Shown piece by piece: positions 31,629-44,092 of a stretch of 64,000 bases of DNA. The position numbers and the translations under genes are program-made. The stretch covers positions 5,670,484 through 5,734,483 of the forward strand of contig CM060847.1 in assembly GCA_030737835.1 (NCBI GenBank), in the 5' to 3' direction. Below the pieces are notes generated by a model. That model did not search any database. It saw only the letters and a list, made by a program, of their open reading frames with translations, and was not told the DNA's origin. Source of the DNA: Acorus gramineus. Its lineage: Eukaryota; Streptophyta; Magnoliopsida; Acorales; Acoraceae. Every line of letters begins with the position of its first letter. Position 1 is the stretch's first letter.

Positions 31629-34600
31629 ATGAGGGCTCGACTGGTGGTCTTCCCAATCAAGGGTCGGAACTGGTGTTTCACCAGGTCTTCTTGTCGCGCG
31701 TTCTCGGAACCTGAGTCTTCGCAGTCCGTGAATCCTACATTGAAGGATCTCTGGAGGAAGATCAGGTCCCACGATGGGAAGAGTTCAGGGGAAGGGAAGG
31801 TTGAGACCGTCGTCGATTTCACGGCCGACAAGGTCAGAATTTCTCGCTAGACAGCCCACGAATTCTCTCTCTCTTTCTCTCCCCCCCCGCCCCCTCTGTT
31901 TTGAATTCGATATAGTAACTACGACGTCCGTTTGCTTTGAAATCTGCAGATGAATCGAGCTTTTATCAATCTTGGAAAGGCCCCAACCGGATCTGTGAAG
32001 AATCGGATTCATAAGTAATTGTTTTAAAAAATGAAAAAAGAAAACTATTTTGCGATTGACGGTTTTGAGTTGGAAACCCAGTTATGAAATTCGAAAAATT
32101 GGATTTTATATGAGTTTCTTTCTTCTGCAGTTTGGGATTGCGTCTGATGTCTAGGGTGAATCCTTCAGAAAGCTTCTTGAAATCCATCTCAAAAGATATA
32201 ACGGAAGTTGATATCGCGTACCCATTGAGGTATGTGTCCTCCCTTTGTTTCCCCTTTTTTTAGTTTGGTTTTGCATTATGATTCTGTCTGTAGAAAGATA
32301 CCTGAAATGGGGTCTCATTGCAGTCCACACTATTTTATAGATGTCATTGTGTCCCTTGTGGCTTATCGTGTTCTTCTATTTATTTCCCCTTTGATTACTG
32401 ATCATTCAGTGCACAAATGTTAAACAGTCTAAACAATCGACTTGTACGCCGACGGCTACGCCATATTGCAATGAGGTAACTATATCTTTTCAAGTTCATT
32501 GTTTTTTGAAATTCTGTCTTTACAAATACATTGGACATGATAATTTTTGTAATAATATGGTTTTTGGGATTAACAGGGTACTGTGTACATCGGAGGATGT
32601 ATTTATCAATTTGGGAGTTTTGAATTCTTTGTGCCCTTGTACTCCTTTGGGGTTGATTTAAATAATTCTGAACTTTTCTAACTTTCAAAAAGTCTTCCAA
32701 AGTCGGTTAATTGTCTCACTCCCACTTACTTATAGACTGATGAATTCAGGAAATAAAAACTCATTCCTGTTTTATTGGAACTATAGACTGATGTAAATTT
32801 CACTGGTTCTTTCAGTCAAATTTTTTTTCACCCGTTCTTAAGAAGTTGCCAGGTATGTTGATTAGAACTGGAGCCTGTGCTCTCATATTCTGTGTATTAT
32901 GATGGTTTTGAGCATCTCATCCTGGACTGTAACTCTTCTTTCAAGTGGGAGGACCTGAGATGTCGTTTGTTTGTAATTAGGAGGTCTTTATTGTTCTCAT
33001 TTTACACTCAACAAATCTATTGTTTTACAATTTGCTGGTTGTTGTTTACAGAAAAAAAAAACCAAAGAATAGTTGAATAGAAGAGTCAGGGTAGGATGGG
33101 ATATATAAAACCCTGGTTCTATTAGGATTTTTAGTTCATGGAAAGTGATTTATTCACTGAACAGTTCTATAACTTTTTGATAGGCCATTCTATATATATA
33201 CATGATTGCAGTGGTTACTATAAAATGTTATCCATCCTCTTGCATGTGATATAAATCTCTGTACAATTTGTATTTAATGTGTCATTAAATTAGGCTCCTT
33301 ATCCTGTGCTGCCTGAAGATAACATATTCGACGTATTCTGCTTCAAGATTTGAACTCTTATGAACCAGATTAGATGAAACTTAATAACAGTTATGAATAT
33401 CTTTTCTGGTTCTTTCTTTCATCTATTCTATTGTATTCATTAATAGAATCAGAAATTTAACATCCTTTTTGAGTTTCTAAATGTCTTCTTGTAGTAACAT
33501 GGCTTACATGTTTGTTTTCTTTTTTGACCTTAAAATTGTTTCATAAACTTTCATTACTATCATGAGATTCTGACATAATAGTATAATACTTGGCTTCCTT
33601 TTTAAATGGTCGTTTGTTAACTTTAGAGGAGTTTCATTACTCATGACATGCTGACTTGTGAAGTAGAAAGCATAGGACTGAAAAGATTTCAACTGTGGTT
33701 TCAGGGGATCAATACTTCACAAGAAATATCTTTATGGTTCCGTCTCATTGTTACCGCTTACATCTATATTCTCGGTAAGTTAAAGGGTTATTGGGTTTTT
33801 TATACACTTATCCAAAATATTACAACAATTTATTTGTACTCTTATTCAAGTGTGTGATTACATTCATTCACGGTCTCACATGATTCACTGTATTCTTGAC
33901 TTGTATATAACATACTTCACAAAAATGATTTTCACTTGTTTTGTGTTGTGTGAAATTGATTAACTCTAACACTCTTCTTTCCTTTGTATGTCTTTGTTAG
34001 TACTCTATTCAGAAGAGCTATTATTAGCTGTTATATTTCAATTTCTAATGCTGGTGTTGGATTTTATGCATTTCACTGAAAAATGCTATTAAGTATCTGC
34101 ATTTGTTTCATAGACCCTTGCTTTTGTTGTATATGCTGGCTTTGTGATGATTATGTTCAATAAACTATTAAATATTCTTCACATGTTGAGTACAGAGTAC
34201 CATTAATTAAATTTAATTTTGTTCTATTGAAAAAAAAAAGTGGAATAGAACAAAAGTAAATCTACTCATTATGATTCAGGGAGCATTCTTTTGAATTGGA
34301 TGTTCTAAGCAAATGGTTTTTTTTTTTTTTGGTATATATTTTTTCCTTTGTATGTCATGTGTCTCACTTAACAATATATCTATAACTCTTTTTTCTTTTC
34401 CCCCTTTCAGGTTCTACCATTGCCAAATATACCTTTCTTTTGGATCTTATTTCGTTCCTATTCTCACTGGAGGGCTCTCCAGGTCATCATCTTATCAAAA
34501 GAATAACTTATTTGAACATTAATAATGAATGGTATCAGGTCATATGGTGAAACTAATGGTTTTCCTCATACTCTTTTTGTTAAATGAACGAGATCTAATA

Positions 34601-35659
34601 TATCATTATTAATGATAAAATTGTGATCTCAGCACTCTTGCCGATTGGAAATGTCATGTGAATCTATTTTTTTTAACACTGTTCCATGCCCAAGTTTAAT
34701 GCTTCCATGTTCATCTTTTAGGGAAGTGAGAGACTTCTGTTACTAGTTTCTGACTGTTCCAAATCATGGAGGTCACTCAACGGCGATGGGGTTAAAGATG
34801 AACCTTCTCATGATGATTCCAAACATTGTCCTGGGCCTCCATGGGTAAGCATACTATCTCCCTCATGTTCTTTTTTACAAGAAAGATTTCCTCATTTTGG
34901 TGTAAGCACGAGTAGTTATCTTCTTTCTGGAGTGTCTTCACAGTGTTTGGGGGAGGGATTTTTATGTCTATCTCCCCCATTGGTCCATGTATGTCTAACC
35001 TTGTTTGCTATATCTCTTTTCTCACTTTAATCAAACCTATCGATTTTCATTAAAATAGAAGGAAAAAAAACTTAATCGATACACCCATATTAATTACTGT
35101 GAATGAGATTTACAATCTTTATGTGTGTATATAGGGACTTACTTGGTAGCAAATTTTATATATTAGCTAGCAATAGGCTCTGATTGTGTTGGGTTTTTTT
35201 TAGATTGAATATAATTGTATGTGCAAAATATTTGTTCATCTTTGTACATGTTTATGATCTGTGTGAGGAATTATGTAACTTTATTGTGCTCTCAACCCAA
35301 CTGAAAAGTCACCTGATGTAAAGGCTTACAGTACTATTAATCTGTAATCTCTCTTTTAGATAGTCCAGTAGGCAATAAAATTTTAACTTGTATTCTTGTT
35401 CTCTATTGCTCCATTTCCCTTTTAATTTTGGGGGGTAGTTAATGCATGTATTGTTTGTGTCCAATAAAAAAAAATCCCTTCTTGCTGAATTTTAAAGTAT
35501 CTTTTCATTCTATAGGTTTTGCAGCCTTCCAAAGAACTCAAGGAAATTCTCAGTGATCAAGATATCAAGGATGGAGTTAGTGAATCTGCTATTTCTAGTA
35601 TTTGCAAAACCTATGACCTCGACAAATGTGAAGTTTTGAAATACAAAGATTCATTGTAA
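31629..35659 (+). CDS. Mitochondrial K+/H+ exchange-related (Mit_KHE1-type) protein
   Basis: Eight exons: 31629-31832, 31950-32014, 32131-32229, 32410-32475, 33705-33774, 34411-34482, 34722-34844, 35516-35659. All are GT-AG and in phase and give 280 aa. The sequence has the conserved core I associate with the C23H3.12c/Mit_KHE1 family: LGLRLMSRVNPSESFLKSIS, then VRRRLRHIAMRGSILHKKYL, YGSVSLLPLTSIFS, and VLPLPNIPFFWILFRSYSHW followed by RALQGSERLLLLVSD. The N terminus is basic and acid-poor, compatible with a mitochondrial presequence. The yeast family member is linked to mitochondrial K+/H+ exchange; the plant role is not established. The hydrophobic LLPLTSIFS-VLPLPNIPFFWILF stretch may be membrane-associated. 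Confidence 0.85.
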
Positions 35660-37077
35660 TGTTGTAGACAAAATTTAGGATATTTGTTTAAATAAATCAC
35701 AATTTTGGCCGATATATCATAACATGATATATCATGACAAATGTGAAGTCTTAGAGACTTAGAGGTGAGAAACAAAAATATAAAGGAATGAGGTGGAGCA
35801 AATGAAATCCAGATACCACTCTTTTTCTCTCATATGAAGATGCTGTTTTGAAAGTTAAGATATCTTTTTATTACAATTGTGCAAGTCAAGAAAGTTTTGT
35901 TGGTTGACTGAAAGAGTAGTACTTGTTAAATATAGATAAGAGCAGAGACCATAGTTATCTTGTCCAAGGAGCCATCTTGTTTCCCTGCTTTGTGTTTTTT
36001 GGGGCACAAGTTAGGATTCGTATAAAATTAAAGTTAAATATTAGACAGCCACATTTCCAGCCCCAACTGCAGTCCTAATAAAGTATGTATTTTTGTAAAT
36101 ATTAAGCATGTATTTCAATAAATTGTATCAACACATTTTTAGAATGTTAAAAAAAATTTGATTGAGGTATATACCTCAGTAAGTACAGATGGTATATGGG
36201 ATTGTAAATGGGCCGAGTGTAACAGTGCTCAAGTTATATATATACAACAGGCTGTAGGGTGGCCCCATAAGTACGTGGAGGGCTCTGCCAGTATTAATTG
36301 GACAGTGTTTTTTTTTTTTTTTTAGGTCTGAAATTAATTGGACAGTTTCATGTGCAAAACTGATCACGTTTGGCTGCTATGGATATACATTGTGAAAGCA
36401 TTGATCATTTGGAAAGTTGGTCAAGCTTTCGGGACCCAAGACTGGATCCATTAAAGTTTTCGTGTGACTTGGATGAATACGTTGCTTGATATTACGGGGG
36501 ATTATTCAAATTCCAGGTCATTGTAGGACAGATGAAATTTCACGGGTATCGAACATGAATATCATATTCATATCATATTTTAGGTATACATGGGATTTGA
36601 GAATCCACCCTCTTGTTGAAAATTAAACCACCGTCAAGCTTGATGAGGTCCGACGCATCAATCCAAGCCACCTCTGCCAGTATCTCTGGATTTTAAAAAG
36701 CCGCTACCCACCGCATTAGGTCGCGCATGCTTATTAACTTTTGTGGCTGAAATTGAACAGCACACGAATCTAATCTTTCTTTTATCAACTTCTGCAATGC
36801 ACATATAAATTATTACTGATAAAATAGATCAACCAAACCCTTTTTTTCTTTCCTTTTTTTTTTTTTTTTTATCAATTATCACCCGTGACACGAATGCGAC
36901 TGTCGAACTACACGCAACGTTGTCTAACATCACCCTGTAAAGCCGTTCGGGAGGTCCGTTATACAGTACAACAGAAAGAGAGCTTTCTAATAGCACATAA
37001 ACATGAGGGCTTTTTTTTTTTTTTAAAAAAAAATGAAATTTAAAACAAACAATCGCTTAAACCACCACCACAATCAA
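35660..37077. other. Intergenic region, no gene seen
   Basis: 3' flank of the Mit_KHE1 gene and 3' flank of the inhibitor gene (convergent). It is AT-rich with poly-T tracts (36307-36323, 36849-36870). No open frame with family similarity. Confidence 0.5.
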
Positions 37078-37647
37078 TCAACCAAGGAGTTTGGCAATCG
37101 CCAAGGAATTGCTACAAAGCTTGGCGAAGTAGACATTCCTCTCGGTCAATGGGGACTCGTACCCAGGCTTCTCCCCGAAAGCATCCTCGCAAGTGTCCGA
37201 ATCCGTCATCGCCGCCGACACGAACTCGTTCGCGTCCATGTATGATTGCTCCGACAACGCCGTGGACGATTGGCGTAGGTTGTCGACGGCGTCGGAGTAC
37301 TCCTTAAGGCAGTCGCTAAGGCACTGATTGATGTAGGAATCATTGGAGGAGGCCCCCTCGTCCTTCATCTTTCCGATACGAGCGATGGTGTCGGATGCAT
37401 GGCCGATGCTGACATCCACCGATATCCACGCGAGCCGTTGCAGGTCGGCGCCACGGCTTCTTGGGTCCGAACCCAATGAAGCCAAGCAGACGTCGCAGTA
37501 TTGGGTTTTCTTGCACGTCTCTATCACCAAATGATCTACAGTACCATCGGATGAGGCGAGCCATCTCGCGCAAGTCGTCGGTCGGGCGAAGAAAGCAATG
37601 CAGAAGACGATGAGAGACGATGCGAGTTGGATTTTGCTTCTCTCCAT
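37078..37647 (-). CDS. Invertase/pectin methylesterase inhibitor family protein
   Basis: Single-exon secreted inhibitor, 189 aa from ATG 37647. An upstream extension of the frame to 37758 is low-complexity and not part of the protein. A signal peptide (SLIVFCIAFFARPTTCA) precedes the four-helix inhibitor domain. Conserved Cys pairs are visible in CKKTQYCDVCLASL, CLSDCLKEY and DTCEDAF, with the family SDPRSxxADLQRLAWISVDV stretch. Members inhibit either cell-wall/vacuolar invertase or pectin methylesterase by binding the active site, and sequence alone does not decide which. It lies on the same strand as four pectin methylesterase genes downstream in coordinates, which favours a pectin role but does not prove it. 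Confidence 0.9.
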   Translation of the reverse strand: MERSKIQLASSLIVFCIAFFARPTTCARWLASSDGTVDHLVIETCKKTQYCDVCLASLGSDPRSRGADLQRLAWISVDVSIGHASDTIARIGKMKDEGASSNDSYINQCLSDCLKEYSDAVDNLRQSSTALSEQSYMDANEFVSAAMTDSDTCEDAFGEKPGYESPLTERNVYFAKLCSNSLAIAKLLG

Positions 37648-38600
37648 ACTCTCTACTTTCTCTCTGTCTTTCCTCTTTGGGGAATGATATGATTGGTTGG
37701 AAGTGAAAATGAGGGAATGATGTGTGTGTGTATGTGTATATACATATATGTAAAACATGGCAGACCAGTTGCATTTGTTTATAGTCGGGAGCGATGCATG
37801 ATTGGCATTATGTGAACAAAAAGCAGCTAGCGAAGGTTTTTTTAATTATTTTGACGGTGGCGTTACAGATGGGTCCAAATATATGCATACGTTCCACTGA
37901 AAAGTTGTGTGGTGTATATATATCGACAAGCAGTTGTTACGAAGACATGTACACCCAATCATCGGTACGTAACTAATTCAAAAAGGGGTTTGAGCGAATG
38001 CGAAGATGAATATATGTATTATCAGCAGATGATGAATTGACAGCTTAATAAATTAGGAGGTTTGAGGTTTGCAAAATAGGAGACGTCCAACTCATGAAAG
38101 AAGACAGTGCCGACCTCTGATCGAGAGGCTTTTTTTGTTCATTTGGCCCAACAACACACATGCATGACGAGCTCGATTCCCCAACTATTTAAATGACCAA
38201 TTTAACTTTGAACACGCTCATATTAGAAGTATATTCCCCGGAGATTAAACGTTGAATTTAATTAAGAGTAATTATATCCATCAACTTAAAAAAAATAAAA
38301 AATAGCCCTTCGGAACTTTGGCTTCATGCATGCATGTGAAGCCGGTATGTATATCACGATCTGGTGTATCAGTATCAGATGGCCATGATAAAATCAAATT
38401 AGGATGGGTACTTAATTGAGTAGATTAATTAAATTTTGATTTAAATTAACATATAAAGTGCATCTCCTAAAATCAGGGAAACGGATTTGTTTGTGGGAAT
38501 ATTACTTAGGGAACAAGTTATTTATATATATAAATATCTTCTAGGGTTTCATGACAAAATCATGACATCACTTGCCAATTAAATGTAGCGATCCATGGAA
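37648..38600. promoter_or_regulatory. Upstream region of the inhibitor gene
   Basis: A CT/GA-rich leader and a TG-repeat stretch (about 37718-37736) lie close to the start codon. The rest is AT-rich. Nothing coding is seen. Confidence 0.35.
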
Positions 38601-38603
38601 CAG

Positions 38604-39076
38604 AGGTTGAGAGGGTTTTTTTTATTGATTGCTTCCGTCAATTCATTTCCCAATAACTAGTATCAGAGTTTCAGGTTCCCATCTAAGAGGATGAGATATA
38701 AAGAACAACCATCGATGAAACGATGCGGGTCGATAGTGGTGTGGAGGTCGACGGAGAAAATCACTTGCGGCGTGATGCCGGGTCCACGCGAAGAAGAAAA
38801 AAAATACACACAAAGAGCTGTGTATTGATGAAAAAAAAAATAAAGAGATTGTAAACCCATTAATGAGAAGTTGAGAGGGTTTAAGAGAGAGTAATTTTAT
38901 GAGAGAATTTGTAAGATTTTTTTATATCTCAACTATCAACTATATTAGTAGATTCTCTATTTTTATCCCGTAAAAATAGATTTAGGTGAAACCATATATT
39001 TTTTTATGTTCACTGTGTGATGATATTCTTTGATATTGTGTACTATTTATGATTTTCACGAATTCATTTTTCAACA
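38604..39076 (+). mobile_element. Decayed small LTR (TRIM/copia-like) remnant
   Basis: Two stretches start ttgagagggttt (38607 and 38868) and end near aattcatttt/cccaa...; each is followed by a weak primer-site-like word (tagtatcagag at 38658, cggtattaa at 39077). The second stretch has a typical LTR-like end (…tttttcaaca). This looks like two LTR copies, the first internally deleted, around about 200 bp. There is no coding sequence and no clear target duplication. Confidence 0.35.
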
Positions 39077-39654
39077 CGGTATTAATTACTAGTAGGACTT
39101 GCCTGTAGGTGAACCAAACAAATGACATTCTGAAATAATACTTTTAACTCCGTCGTGATGGTACAGTTTGACAGAAGAATCTGGAATTGAATTTGGTTTT
39201 GTGATTGAGAACAAATTAGAACACGATGAGACGCGAATTGATCTTGTGGGACCATTCTCATGAAAATAAAAAGTCGCAGATCCTAAAGAAAAAAAATCAT
39301 TGCTGTGGATGTGATATATTATTTTATGAAAAACACACCAATAGGATGATATTGTAACAAGTATAAACGCAAGGAATAGCCAATAAATTTATCTTACTAT
39401 CATTTCTGAAGGTTTTAATTGAATTTATTTTCATCATTTAGAGTCCAGATCGATAATGTCACTTCCATTTTATCGAGTAAATTTATTAAACTCCCCATGT
39501 GTGAATTTCATTACAGTAATTTTTTGTTCAAACAAACTAGTTTATAGGGAGAAAAAAAAAAACAAATCAAGCTTTCCACCACATCAAAAAATGACCAGAA
39601 TGTGTACATCATTTAAGGTAGAAACTATATAATTAAATTCAATATTATTTAGAG

Positions 39655-40375
39655 TAGAGTGTGGCTAGACTGGTAGCTCAGTGTTTGAGAAAATAATTCA
39701 AAATCAAGAGATCATAGGTTTGAATTAGACATGTTAATTGGTCGGGTCCTGATCTGGGTAGATCTGAACTCAATCCATTTGATTATTGGATCCTTCGGGT
39801 GGGGTCCATATCGAGGCAGATCGGATTAACCCATTAACAAGTCTAGATCAGACAAAGAGAAGTCGATGAACTTCTGAAGGGCCTACAATGATTTCATTTG
39901 TCTTTTTTTTTTATTAGATAGTGTATTATAAATAATTCTTCAAAATTTTAATTTTTTTTAATGTTTTATAAAGGAACATTTAGAATACGGTTTGGATTAT
40001 TATACTTTTACGTGAAGTCAAAAGGTTGTAAAAATTTCGATTCCATTGTAGTAATTTAAAAAAAATATTTCAAATGCTTAAAATTTTAAATGATTATTCA
40101 GTATTTAGTTATTAATGTTGGGTTGGATTATAAATGTTAGGTTGGATCATAAATAAATAAAAAATCATATAGTATTTAGGTTGAGTCAATCAGGTTTATA
40201 AGATCGGGTTGGAGTGGACTCAGACCTGACCTATTTTTATTGTCAGGTCCTTCGGATCAGATATTTACGCATTTTATCGAGGTTCGGATCGACCCACGAC
40301 CTATTGACAGGCTTGGTTCGAATCCAACCAAAGGCTGTGCCAACCTTTGTGTGGTGGGGCCAAATGATTCCATCA
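39655..40375 (+). mobile_element. tRNA-derived SINE split by a hAT-like element
   Basis: The left part (39655-39725) carries a box A-like ggtagctcagtg and ends ataggtttgaat. The right part resumes at 40316 as gttcgaatccaacc. Joined at the duplicated octamer this gives a box B-like ggttcgaatcc. The hAT-like element 39726-40315 thus sits inside box B. The 3' end of the SINE is uncertain. Confidence 0.6.
39726..40315 (+). mobile_element. hAT-like non-autonomous element, copy 1
   Basis: 590 bp. The terminal inverted repeats are imperfect (tagacatgttaat... and ...attgacaggcttg), followed inward by gggtcgg-type words. Flanking octamers gtttgaat and gttcgaat match 7 of 8, as expected for a hAT target duplication. 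It aligns over its length, in reverse orientation, with 44093-44687. No transposase. Confidence 0.8.
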
Positions 40376-40500
40376 AATTTTTTTTTTATAAAAAAAAACA
40401 GTCCATCATGTTTGACTCATAGTGATCCATTATATTTTTTTAAAACAAACCACTAAACCAGCCCATCAAAAATTTTAAAAACAGAAGGCCCAGACTGTTA

Positions 40501-41099
40501 CCCCCGTTTGGGGTGGAACATAAGCATGGAATAGAGAAGAATACAAGAGCATAGCAAAAAAAAAGTTGTTTGTTTTGCTAGAATAAACCCTGATAGCTAT
40601 GTCTGGATAATATAGGATAAGGCTTGATAACTATTCTAAAAATAGCTAGAATTGTTTATCAGGGCTTATCTATACCAATTGATAAAAATACCATTTTCTG
40701 TCATTTTAAAAAATTTAGCTAACCTAACACTCTCTGCACACATTCCAAAAACTATCACATCTATCATATCACACACATCTCTCATACTTATTCCCAAACA
40801 CAAATAATTTATGCAGGAGTATAATTGTCATTTAAAATCCATAAACTCTTATCAATCTCTTATCTACCACTTATCCTTACTTTATCCAAGGTGAACCAAA
40901 CAACAAAAAGATCAATTTTAACTTTCCCAATGAGAATAACAGAAAAGACAACCAAACAAAAATTTACATATTCAGCATGAATTGTTATCTATCTCAGTAT
41001 AGCTATCAAAGGTGAATAACCCTATGTTAAAGCATGAATTGTTATCTATCACAGTATAGCTATTAAAGGCGAATAACCCTATGTTCCACAAACGAGGGG
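40501..41099. mobile_element. PIF/Harbinger-like (Tourist) MITE
   Basis: 599 bp with ends cccccgtttggggtggaaca and tgttccacaaacgagggg as inverted repeats, flanked by TTA on both sides (40498-40500, 41100-41102). Inside the right end a 57-bp segment (catgaattgttatctatc...) is tandemly duplicated at 40976-41032 and 41033-41089. Non-coding. Confidence 0.75.
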
Positions 41100-41478
41100 T
41101 TAGAGTATTAACCAATTCTCACTACCCCCATTAGAAAAAAATAAAAAATGGGACCCTAAAACCCCACACTAAAAAAAAAAAAGCTTCTTGATCTCCTCTT
41201 CCAATTTTTTTTATTAATGTAACTTGTTTTGTTTCAAAAAAAAAATTTATATTTTTGATAAACATGAGATAAGAGTATATCTTTTAAAAATTTAATAAAA
41301 TTTATTTTTTTAATAACCTCATCCTTAAAAATTCCTGGAGCCGCCACTAAATTCAACATTTACCTAACAAAAAAATGTATAATTTATAGAAATCATCCAT
41401 TATCACAATCAAAACGGTTCACATTCACAAACACGGACAATTAATCCTTTTTCCAAAGAAAGAAAAAAAAAAAAAAAC
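41100..41478. other. 3' flank of pectin methylesterase gene 1
   Basis: AT-rich spacer between the MITE and the esterase stop codon, with A-runs near 41170 and 41466-41477. No gene seen. Confidence 0.4.
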
Positions 41479-43786
41479 TCATAGTCCGGATTGGAACATA
41501 ACCCCAGTGTCCGGCAACCAATCACCCCCATGTATAAACTGTTCCACTGCGAACCTGGCGGCCTCCTCATCGCTTATCGCGGGCTTGTACCCGGCCCATT
41601 TAACACGGCCCGCGACGTGAGACCCGGGTCCGGTATTCTTGTACTCGGCGTAGTAAATGGTGTCGGGTGGCGTGGTGATGCCGTCCCAAGAATACCATCC
41701 CGCGGGGTGCACCACCCCTCCGATCTCCGATTTCATGACCACCGTGGTCGAGTATTTCTTCCATGGCCGTCCCAGGTACGTCGGCGCCGTCACATTCCCG
41801 AATGGGGAGAAGGTGCACCCCTGGATGGAGATCCCCGTGTTCTCGTTCTCGTCGATGCGGCCCTGCGCGGTCACCGTGTTCTGCTGGTTCACCAGAGGCT
41901 GACGCGGCCGGATCTTGCAGTTCTGGAACACCGTCGGTGCGTCTCCGAAGATGAAGTCGATGGTGCCCGTGACGTCGCAGTCTCGGTAGAACTGGTTGCC
42001 CGTGTGGGCGTACAGCGTGTCCTGGTAGCCGTCGAAGTAGCACCGGAGGAACACTGACCGGTCTGACTTCACGCGGGCCGCCACCGCCTGGTGCTTCAGT
42101 GGCCCCGCCGAGTTCTTGAAGCCCATGTCCTTCGCCATGAACATCTTCCCGTCCGCAACTGATCCAATTGTACGTGGGTCGTACGTCAAACAGGAGGCAT
42201 TAATTAATTTAGCAAAATTTACGTTACAAGGCAATTAATAAATCTTGTGGTCCAACAATGTCACCCAACCTCCTATCATCAGTCAAGTCTTTAATTGCAT
42301 GTGAAACAGTAACACAAAAAGGTAAAAGATTTACCCCGGTGAAATTTGTTTTTTTTTTTTCATTCAATCTCTACAAGTTACATTTTAAGGTGATGATTGC
42401 GAAATTTAGACTAAATTGCATATAGATAGAAATCTCAAAATCTTTTTGATATATATCCAATATCTCACGTGGTTAACCAGTTTGATGAATACCCTTTTTC
42501 AATCAAAAGTATGAATAGGTATTGGCGTATTGCCCACTAGCACTGTTGATTTTGTGCGACAGACCATATGACAAGCACATGGTGGGCCAAACCCAAGAAA
42601 AAGACGTCGATCTACATCGAGAATTTGCTTTAATAAAACTAACTAACAAGTTACAAATGAGAATAATCGATCGAGCAGATCAAAAAGAATATAATGGTGT
42701 TAGAAAGGATGATGAAGACTTACTGAAGGTGGCAGTAGCAAATGTGGGGACCCCGTCGATGAAGTTCTTGCTGCCATCAATGATGGTCTTGTACATGCCA
42801 TCTCCCATCAACACCACATTCGTCCTGTTCTTATACACTATCACATACTCCGTATATACACCTTCCTTTACGTATATCACGAACGGATTCTTCCCCTTCA
42901 CGGGTGCCACATCCACCGCCTCCTGGATCGTCTTGAACATTCCTGTCCCGTCCTTCGCCACCGTCACGTTCGGCTTGGCCGTCTCCAGCCACAGTAGTAA
43001 TCTGCGTTGGTTCTTAAGGGCTACTACTACATCTTCTTCTTCTTCTGATAACAACCTCCGGCGGCGGTGCAGGGGGATGTTGAGCTTCTCAAGGATGTCG
43101 AGTATCTTTGTCGCTATGGCGAGGCTGTTGCTCGTGAACTGCGTTGAGTTTACCATCGCCGCCTCCATCTTTGCCCGGGCGTCCCCCGTCGTGTTGTCCA
43201 GCCCATCCAGACACGTCGCCTGGTCTGTCAAGGCCGCGCTGATCCACGTTCGCAGATCGGTGATCTTCGACCCCGTCAACGGTCCTGACACCATCGAAGA
43301 CACCGACCCGTTCAGGCTGTCGATCGCGTCCACGAACAGCTCCTTGCACACGTCCAGCGCGGCCCGGACCATCGGATCGGTGGCCGCGGCGGCGACTGAG
43401 TCGGGGATGGAGTGGACCCGGTTGAGCTCGTCGATGGCTACTTTGAGGGAGAGCTTGAAAAGCTCTTCAGGGTCGGTCACGTCCGTGCCGTTGATGGTTC
43501 TGGCGAGGCTAGAGGAGCAAGAGAGAGGGTACCTGGTCACGCTGCAGACGGCCCTGATCGAGGTGGAAGGTGATGATGATGATGATGGTGAGGCAGTGGG
43601 GGATGAACCTCCGCCGCCGTCGGACTTGCGGGCCAAGACGCCGATGATCGCACCGATGATGATGAGGAGGAGGATGACCGCGGACACGCAGATGATGATC
43701 AGACGCCTGCGCGTCTTGCGCTTGAACTCGCGGTCCTCGGTCGCGTCCACCTTGCCGTACCCTTTGAACGATTTGATCGAATCCAT
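41479..43786 (-). CDS. PME: Pectin methylesterase with inhibitor pro-domain, gene 1
   Basis: Removes methyl esters from cell-wall homogalacturonan. Exons 42724-43786 and 41479-42158, 580 aa. There is an N-terminal membrane anchor (about 29-52), a PMEI-like pro-region with its Cys residues (about 75-235), subtilase-type processing sites RRRRLL (241-246) and RRLL (261-264), then the esterase domain from about 273. The active-site set is complete: Q378 (HQAVA), Q400 and D401 (GYQDTLY), D422 (DFIFG), R485 (LGRPW). The single intron falls after ...FATATF, the position shared with genes 2 and 4. It is flanked by an inverted pair of hAT-like elements. Highly GC-rich in exon 1. Confidence 0.95.
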
Positions 43787-44092
43787 GATCGCTTGATAGA
43801 ACTTTCCCCCCCTTCTCTTCTTCTTTTCCCTTTTTGAGTAGTTCAGTTTGTGATGGGTTTCAAGCTTTTATATATGCAGACGAAGAAAGGAAGGTGAGAG
43901 GAAAGGACAGGGCTTTCTTAAATGGGGTCTGTTGGTGAAAACATGCTACTCGATCGAGACATCCACAGCTAATGCGCACTGTTTCATAATAATTAACCTG
44001 AAATGATATTCCAGGGAGGTCTTTTAGCAGAAATTACACAATTGACCTTGTTGGGGTTTGTCAAGTAATAACGGGGTTGGTCCCATTGTGAG

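Noticed and set aside
33630-33660. Alternative exon 5 for the Mit_KHE1 gene near gagtttcattactcatgac
   Set aside because: Has a plausible acceptor but gives no family sequence; the exon 33705-33774 gives the conserved HKKYLYGSVSLLPL in phase.
37648-37758. N-terminal extension of the inhibitor gene
   Set aside because: It encodes low-complexity Tyr/His/Ser/Arg residues from a TG repeat and leader; the ATG at 37647 is followed at once by a proper signal peptide.
41491-42057. Plus-strand open frames opposite the esterase genes (also 42522-43796, 47077-47781, 49116-49621, 51119-51619, 57408-58058)
   Set aside because: Antisense shadows of GC-rich pectin methylesterase exons; no family resemblance and no start context.
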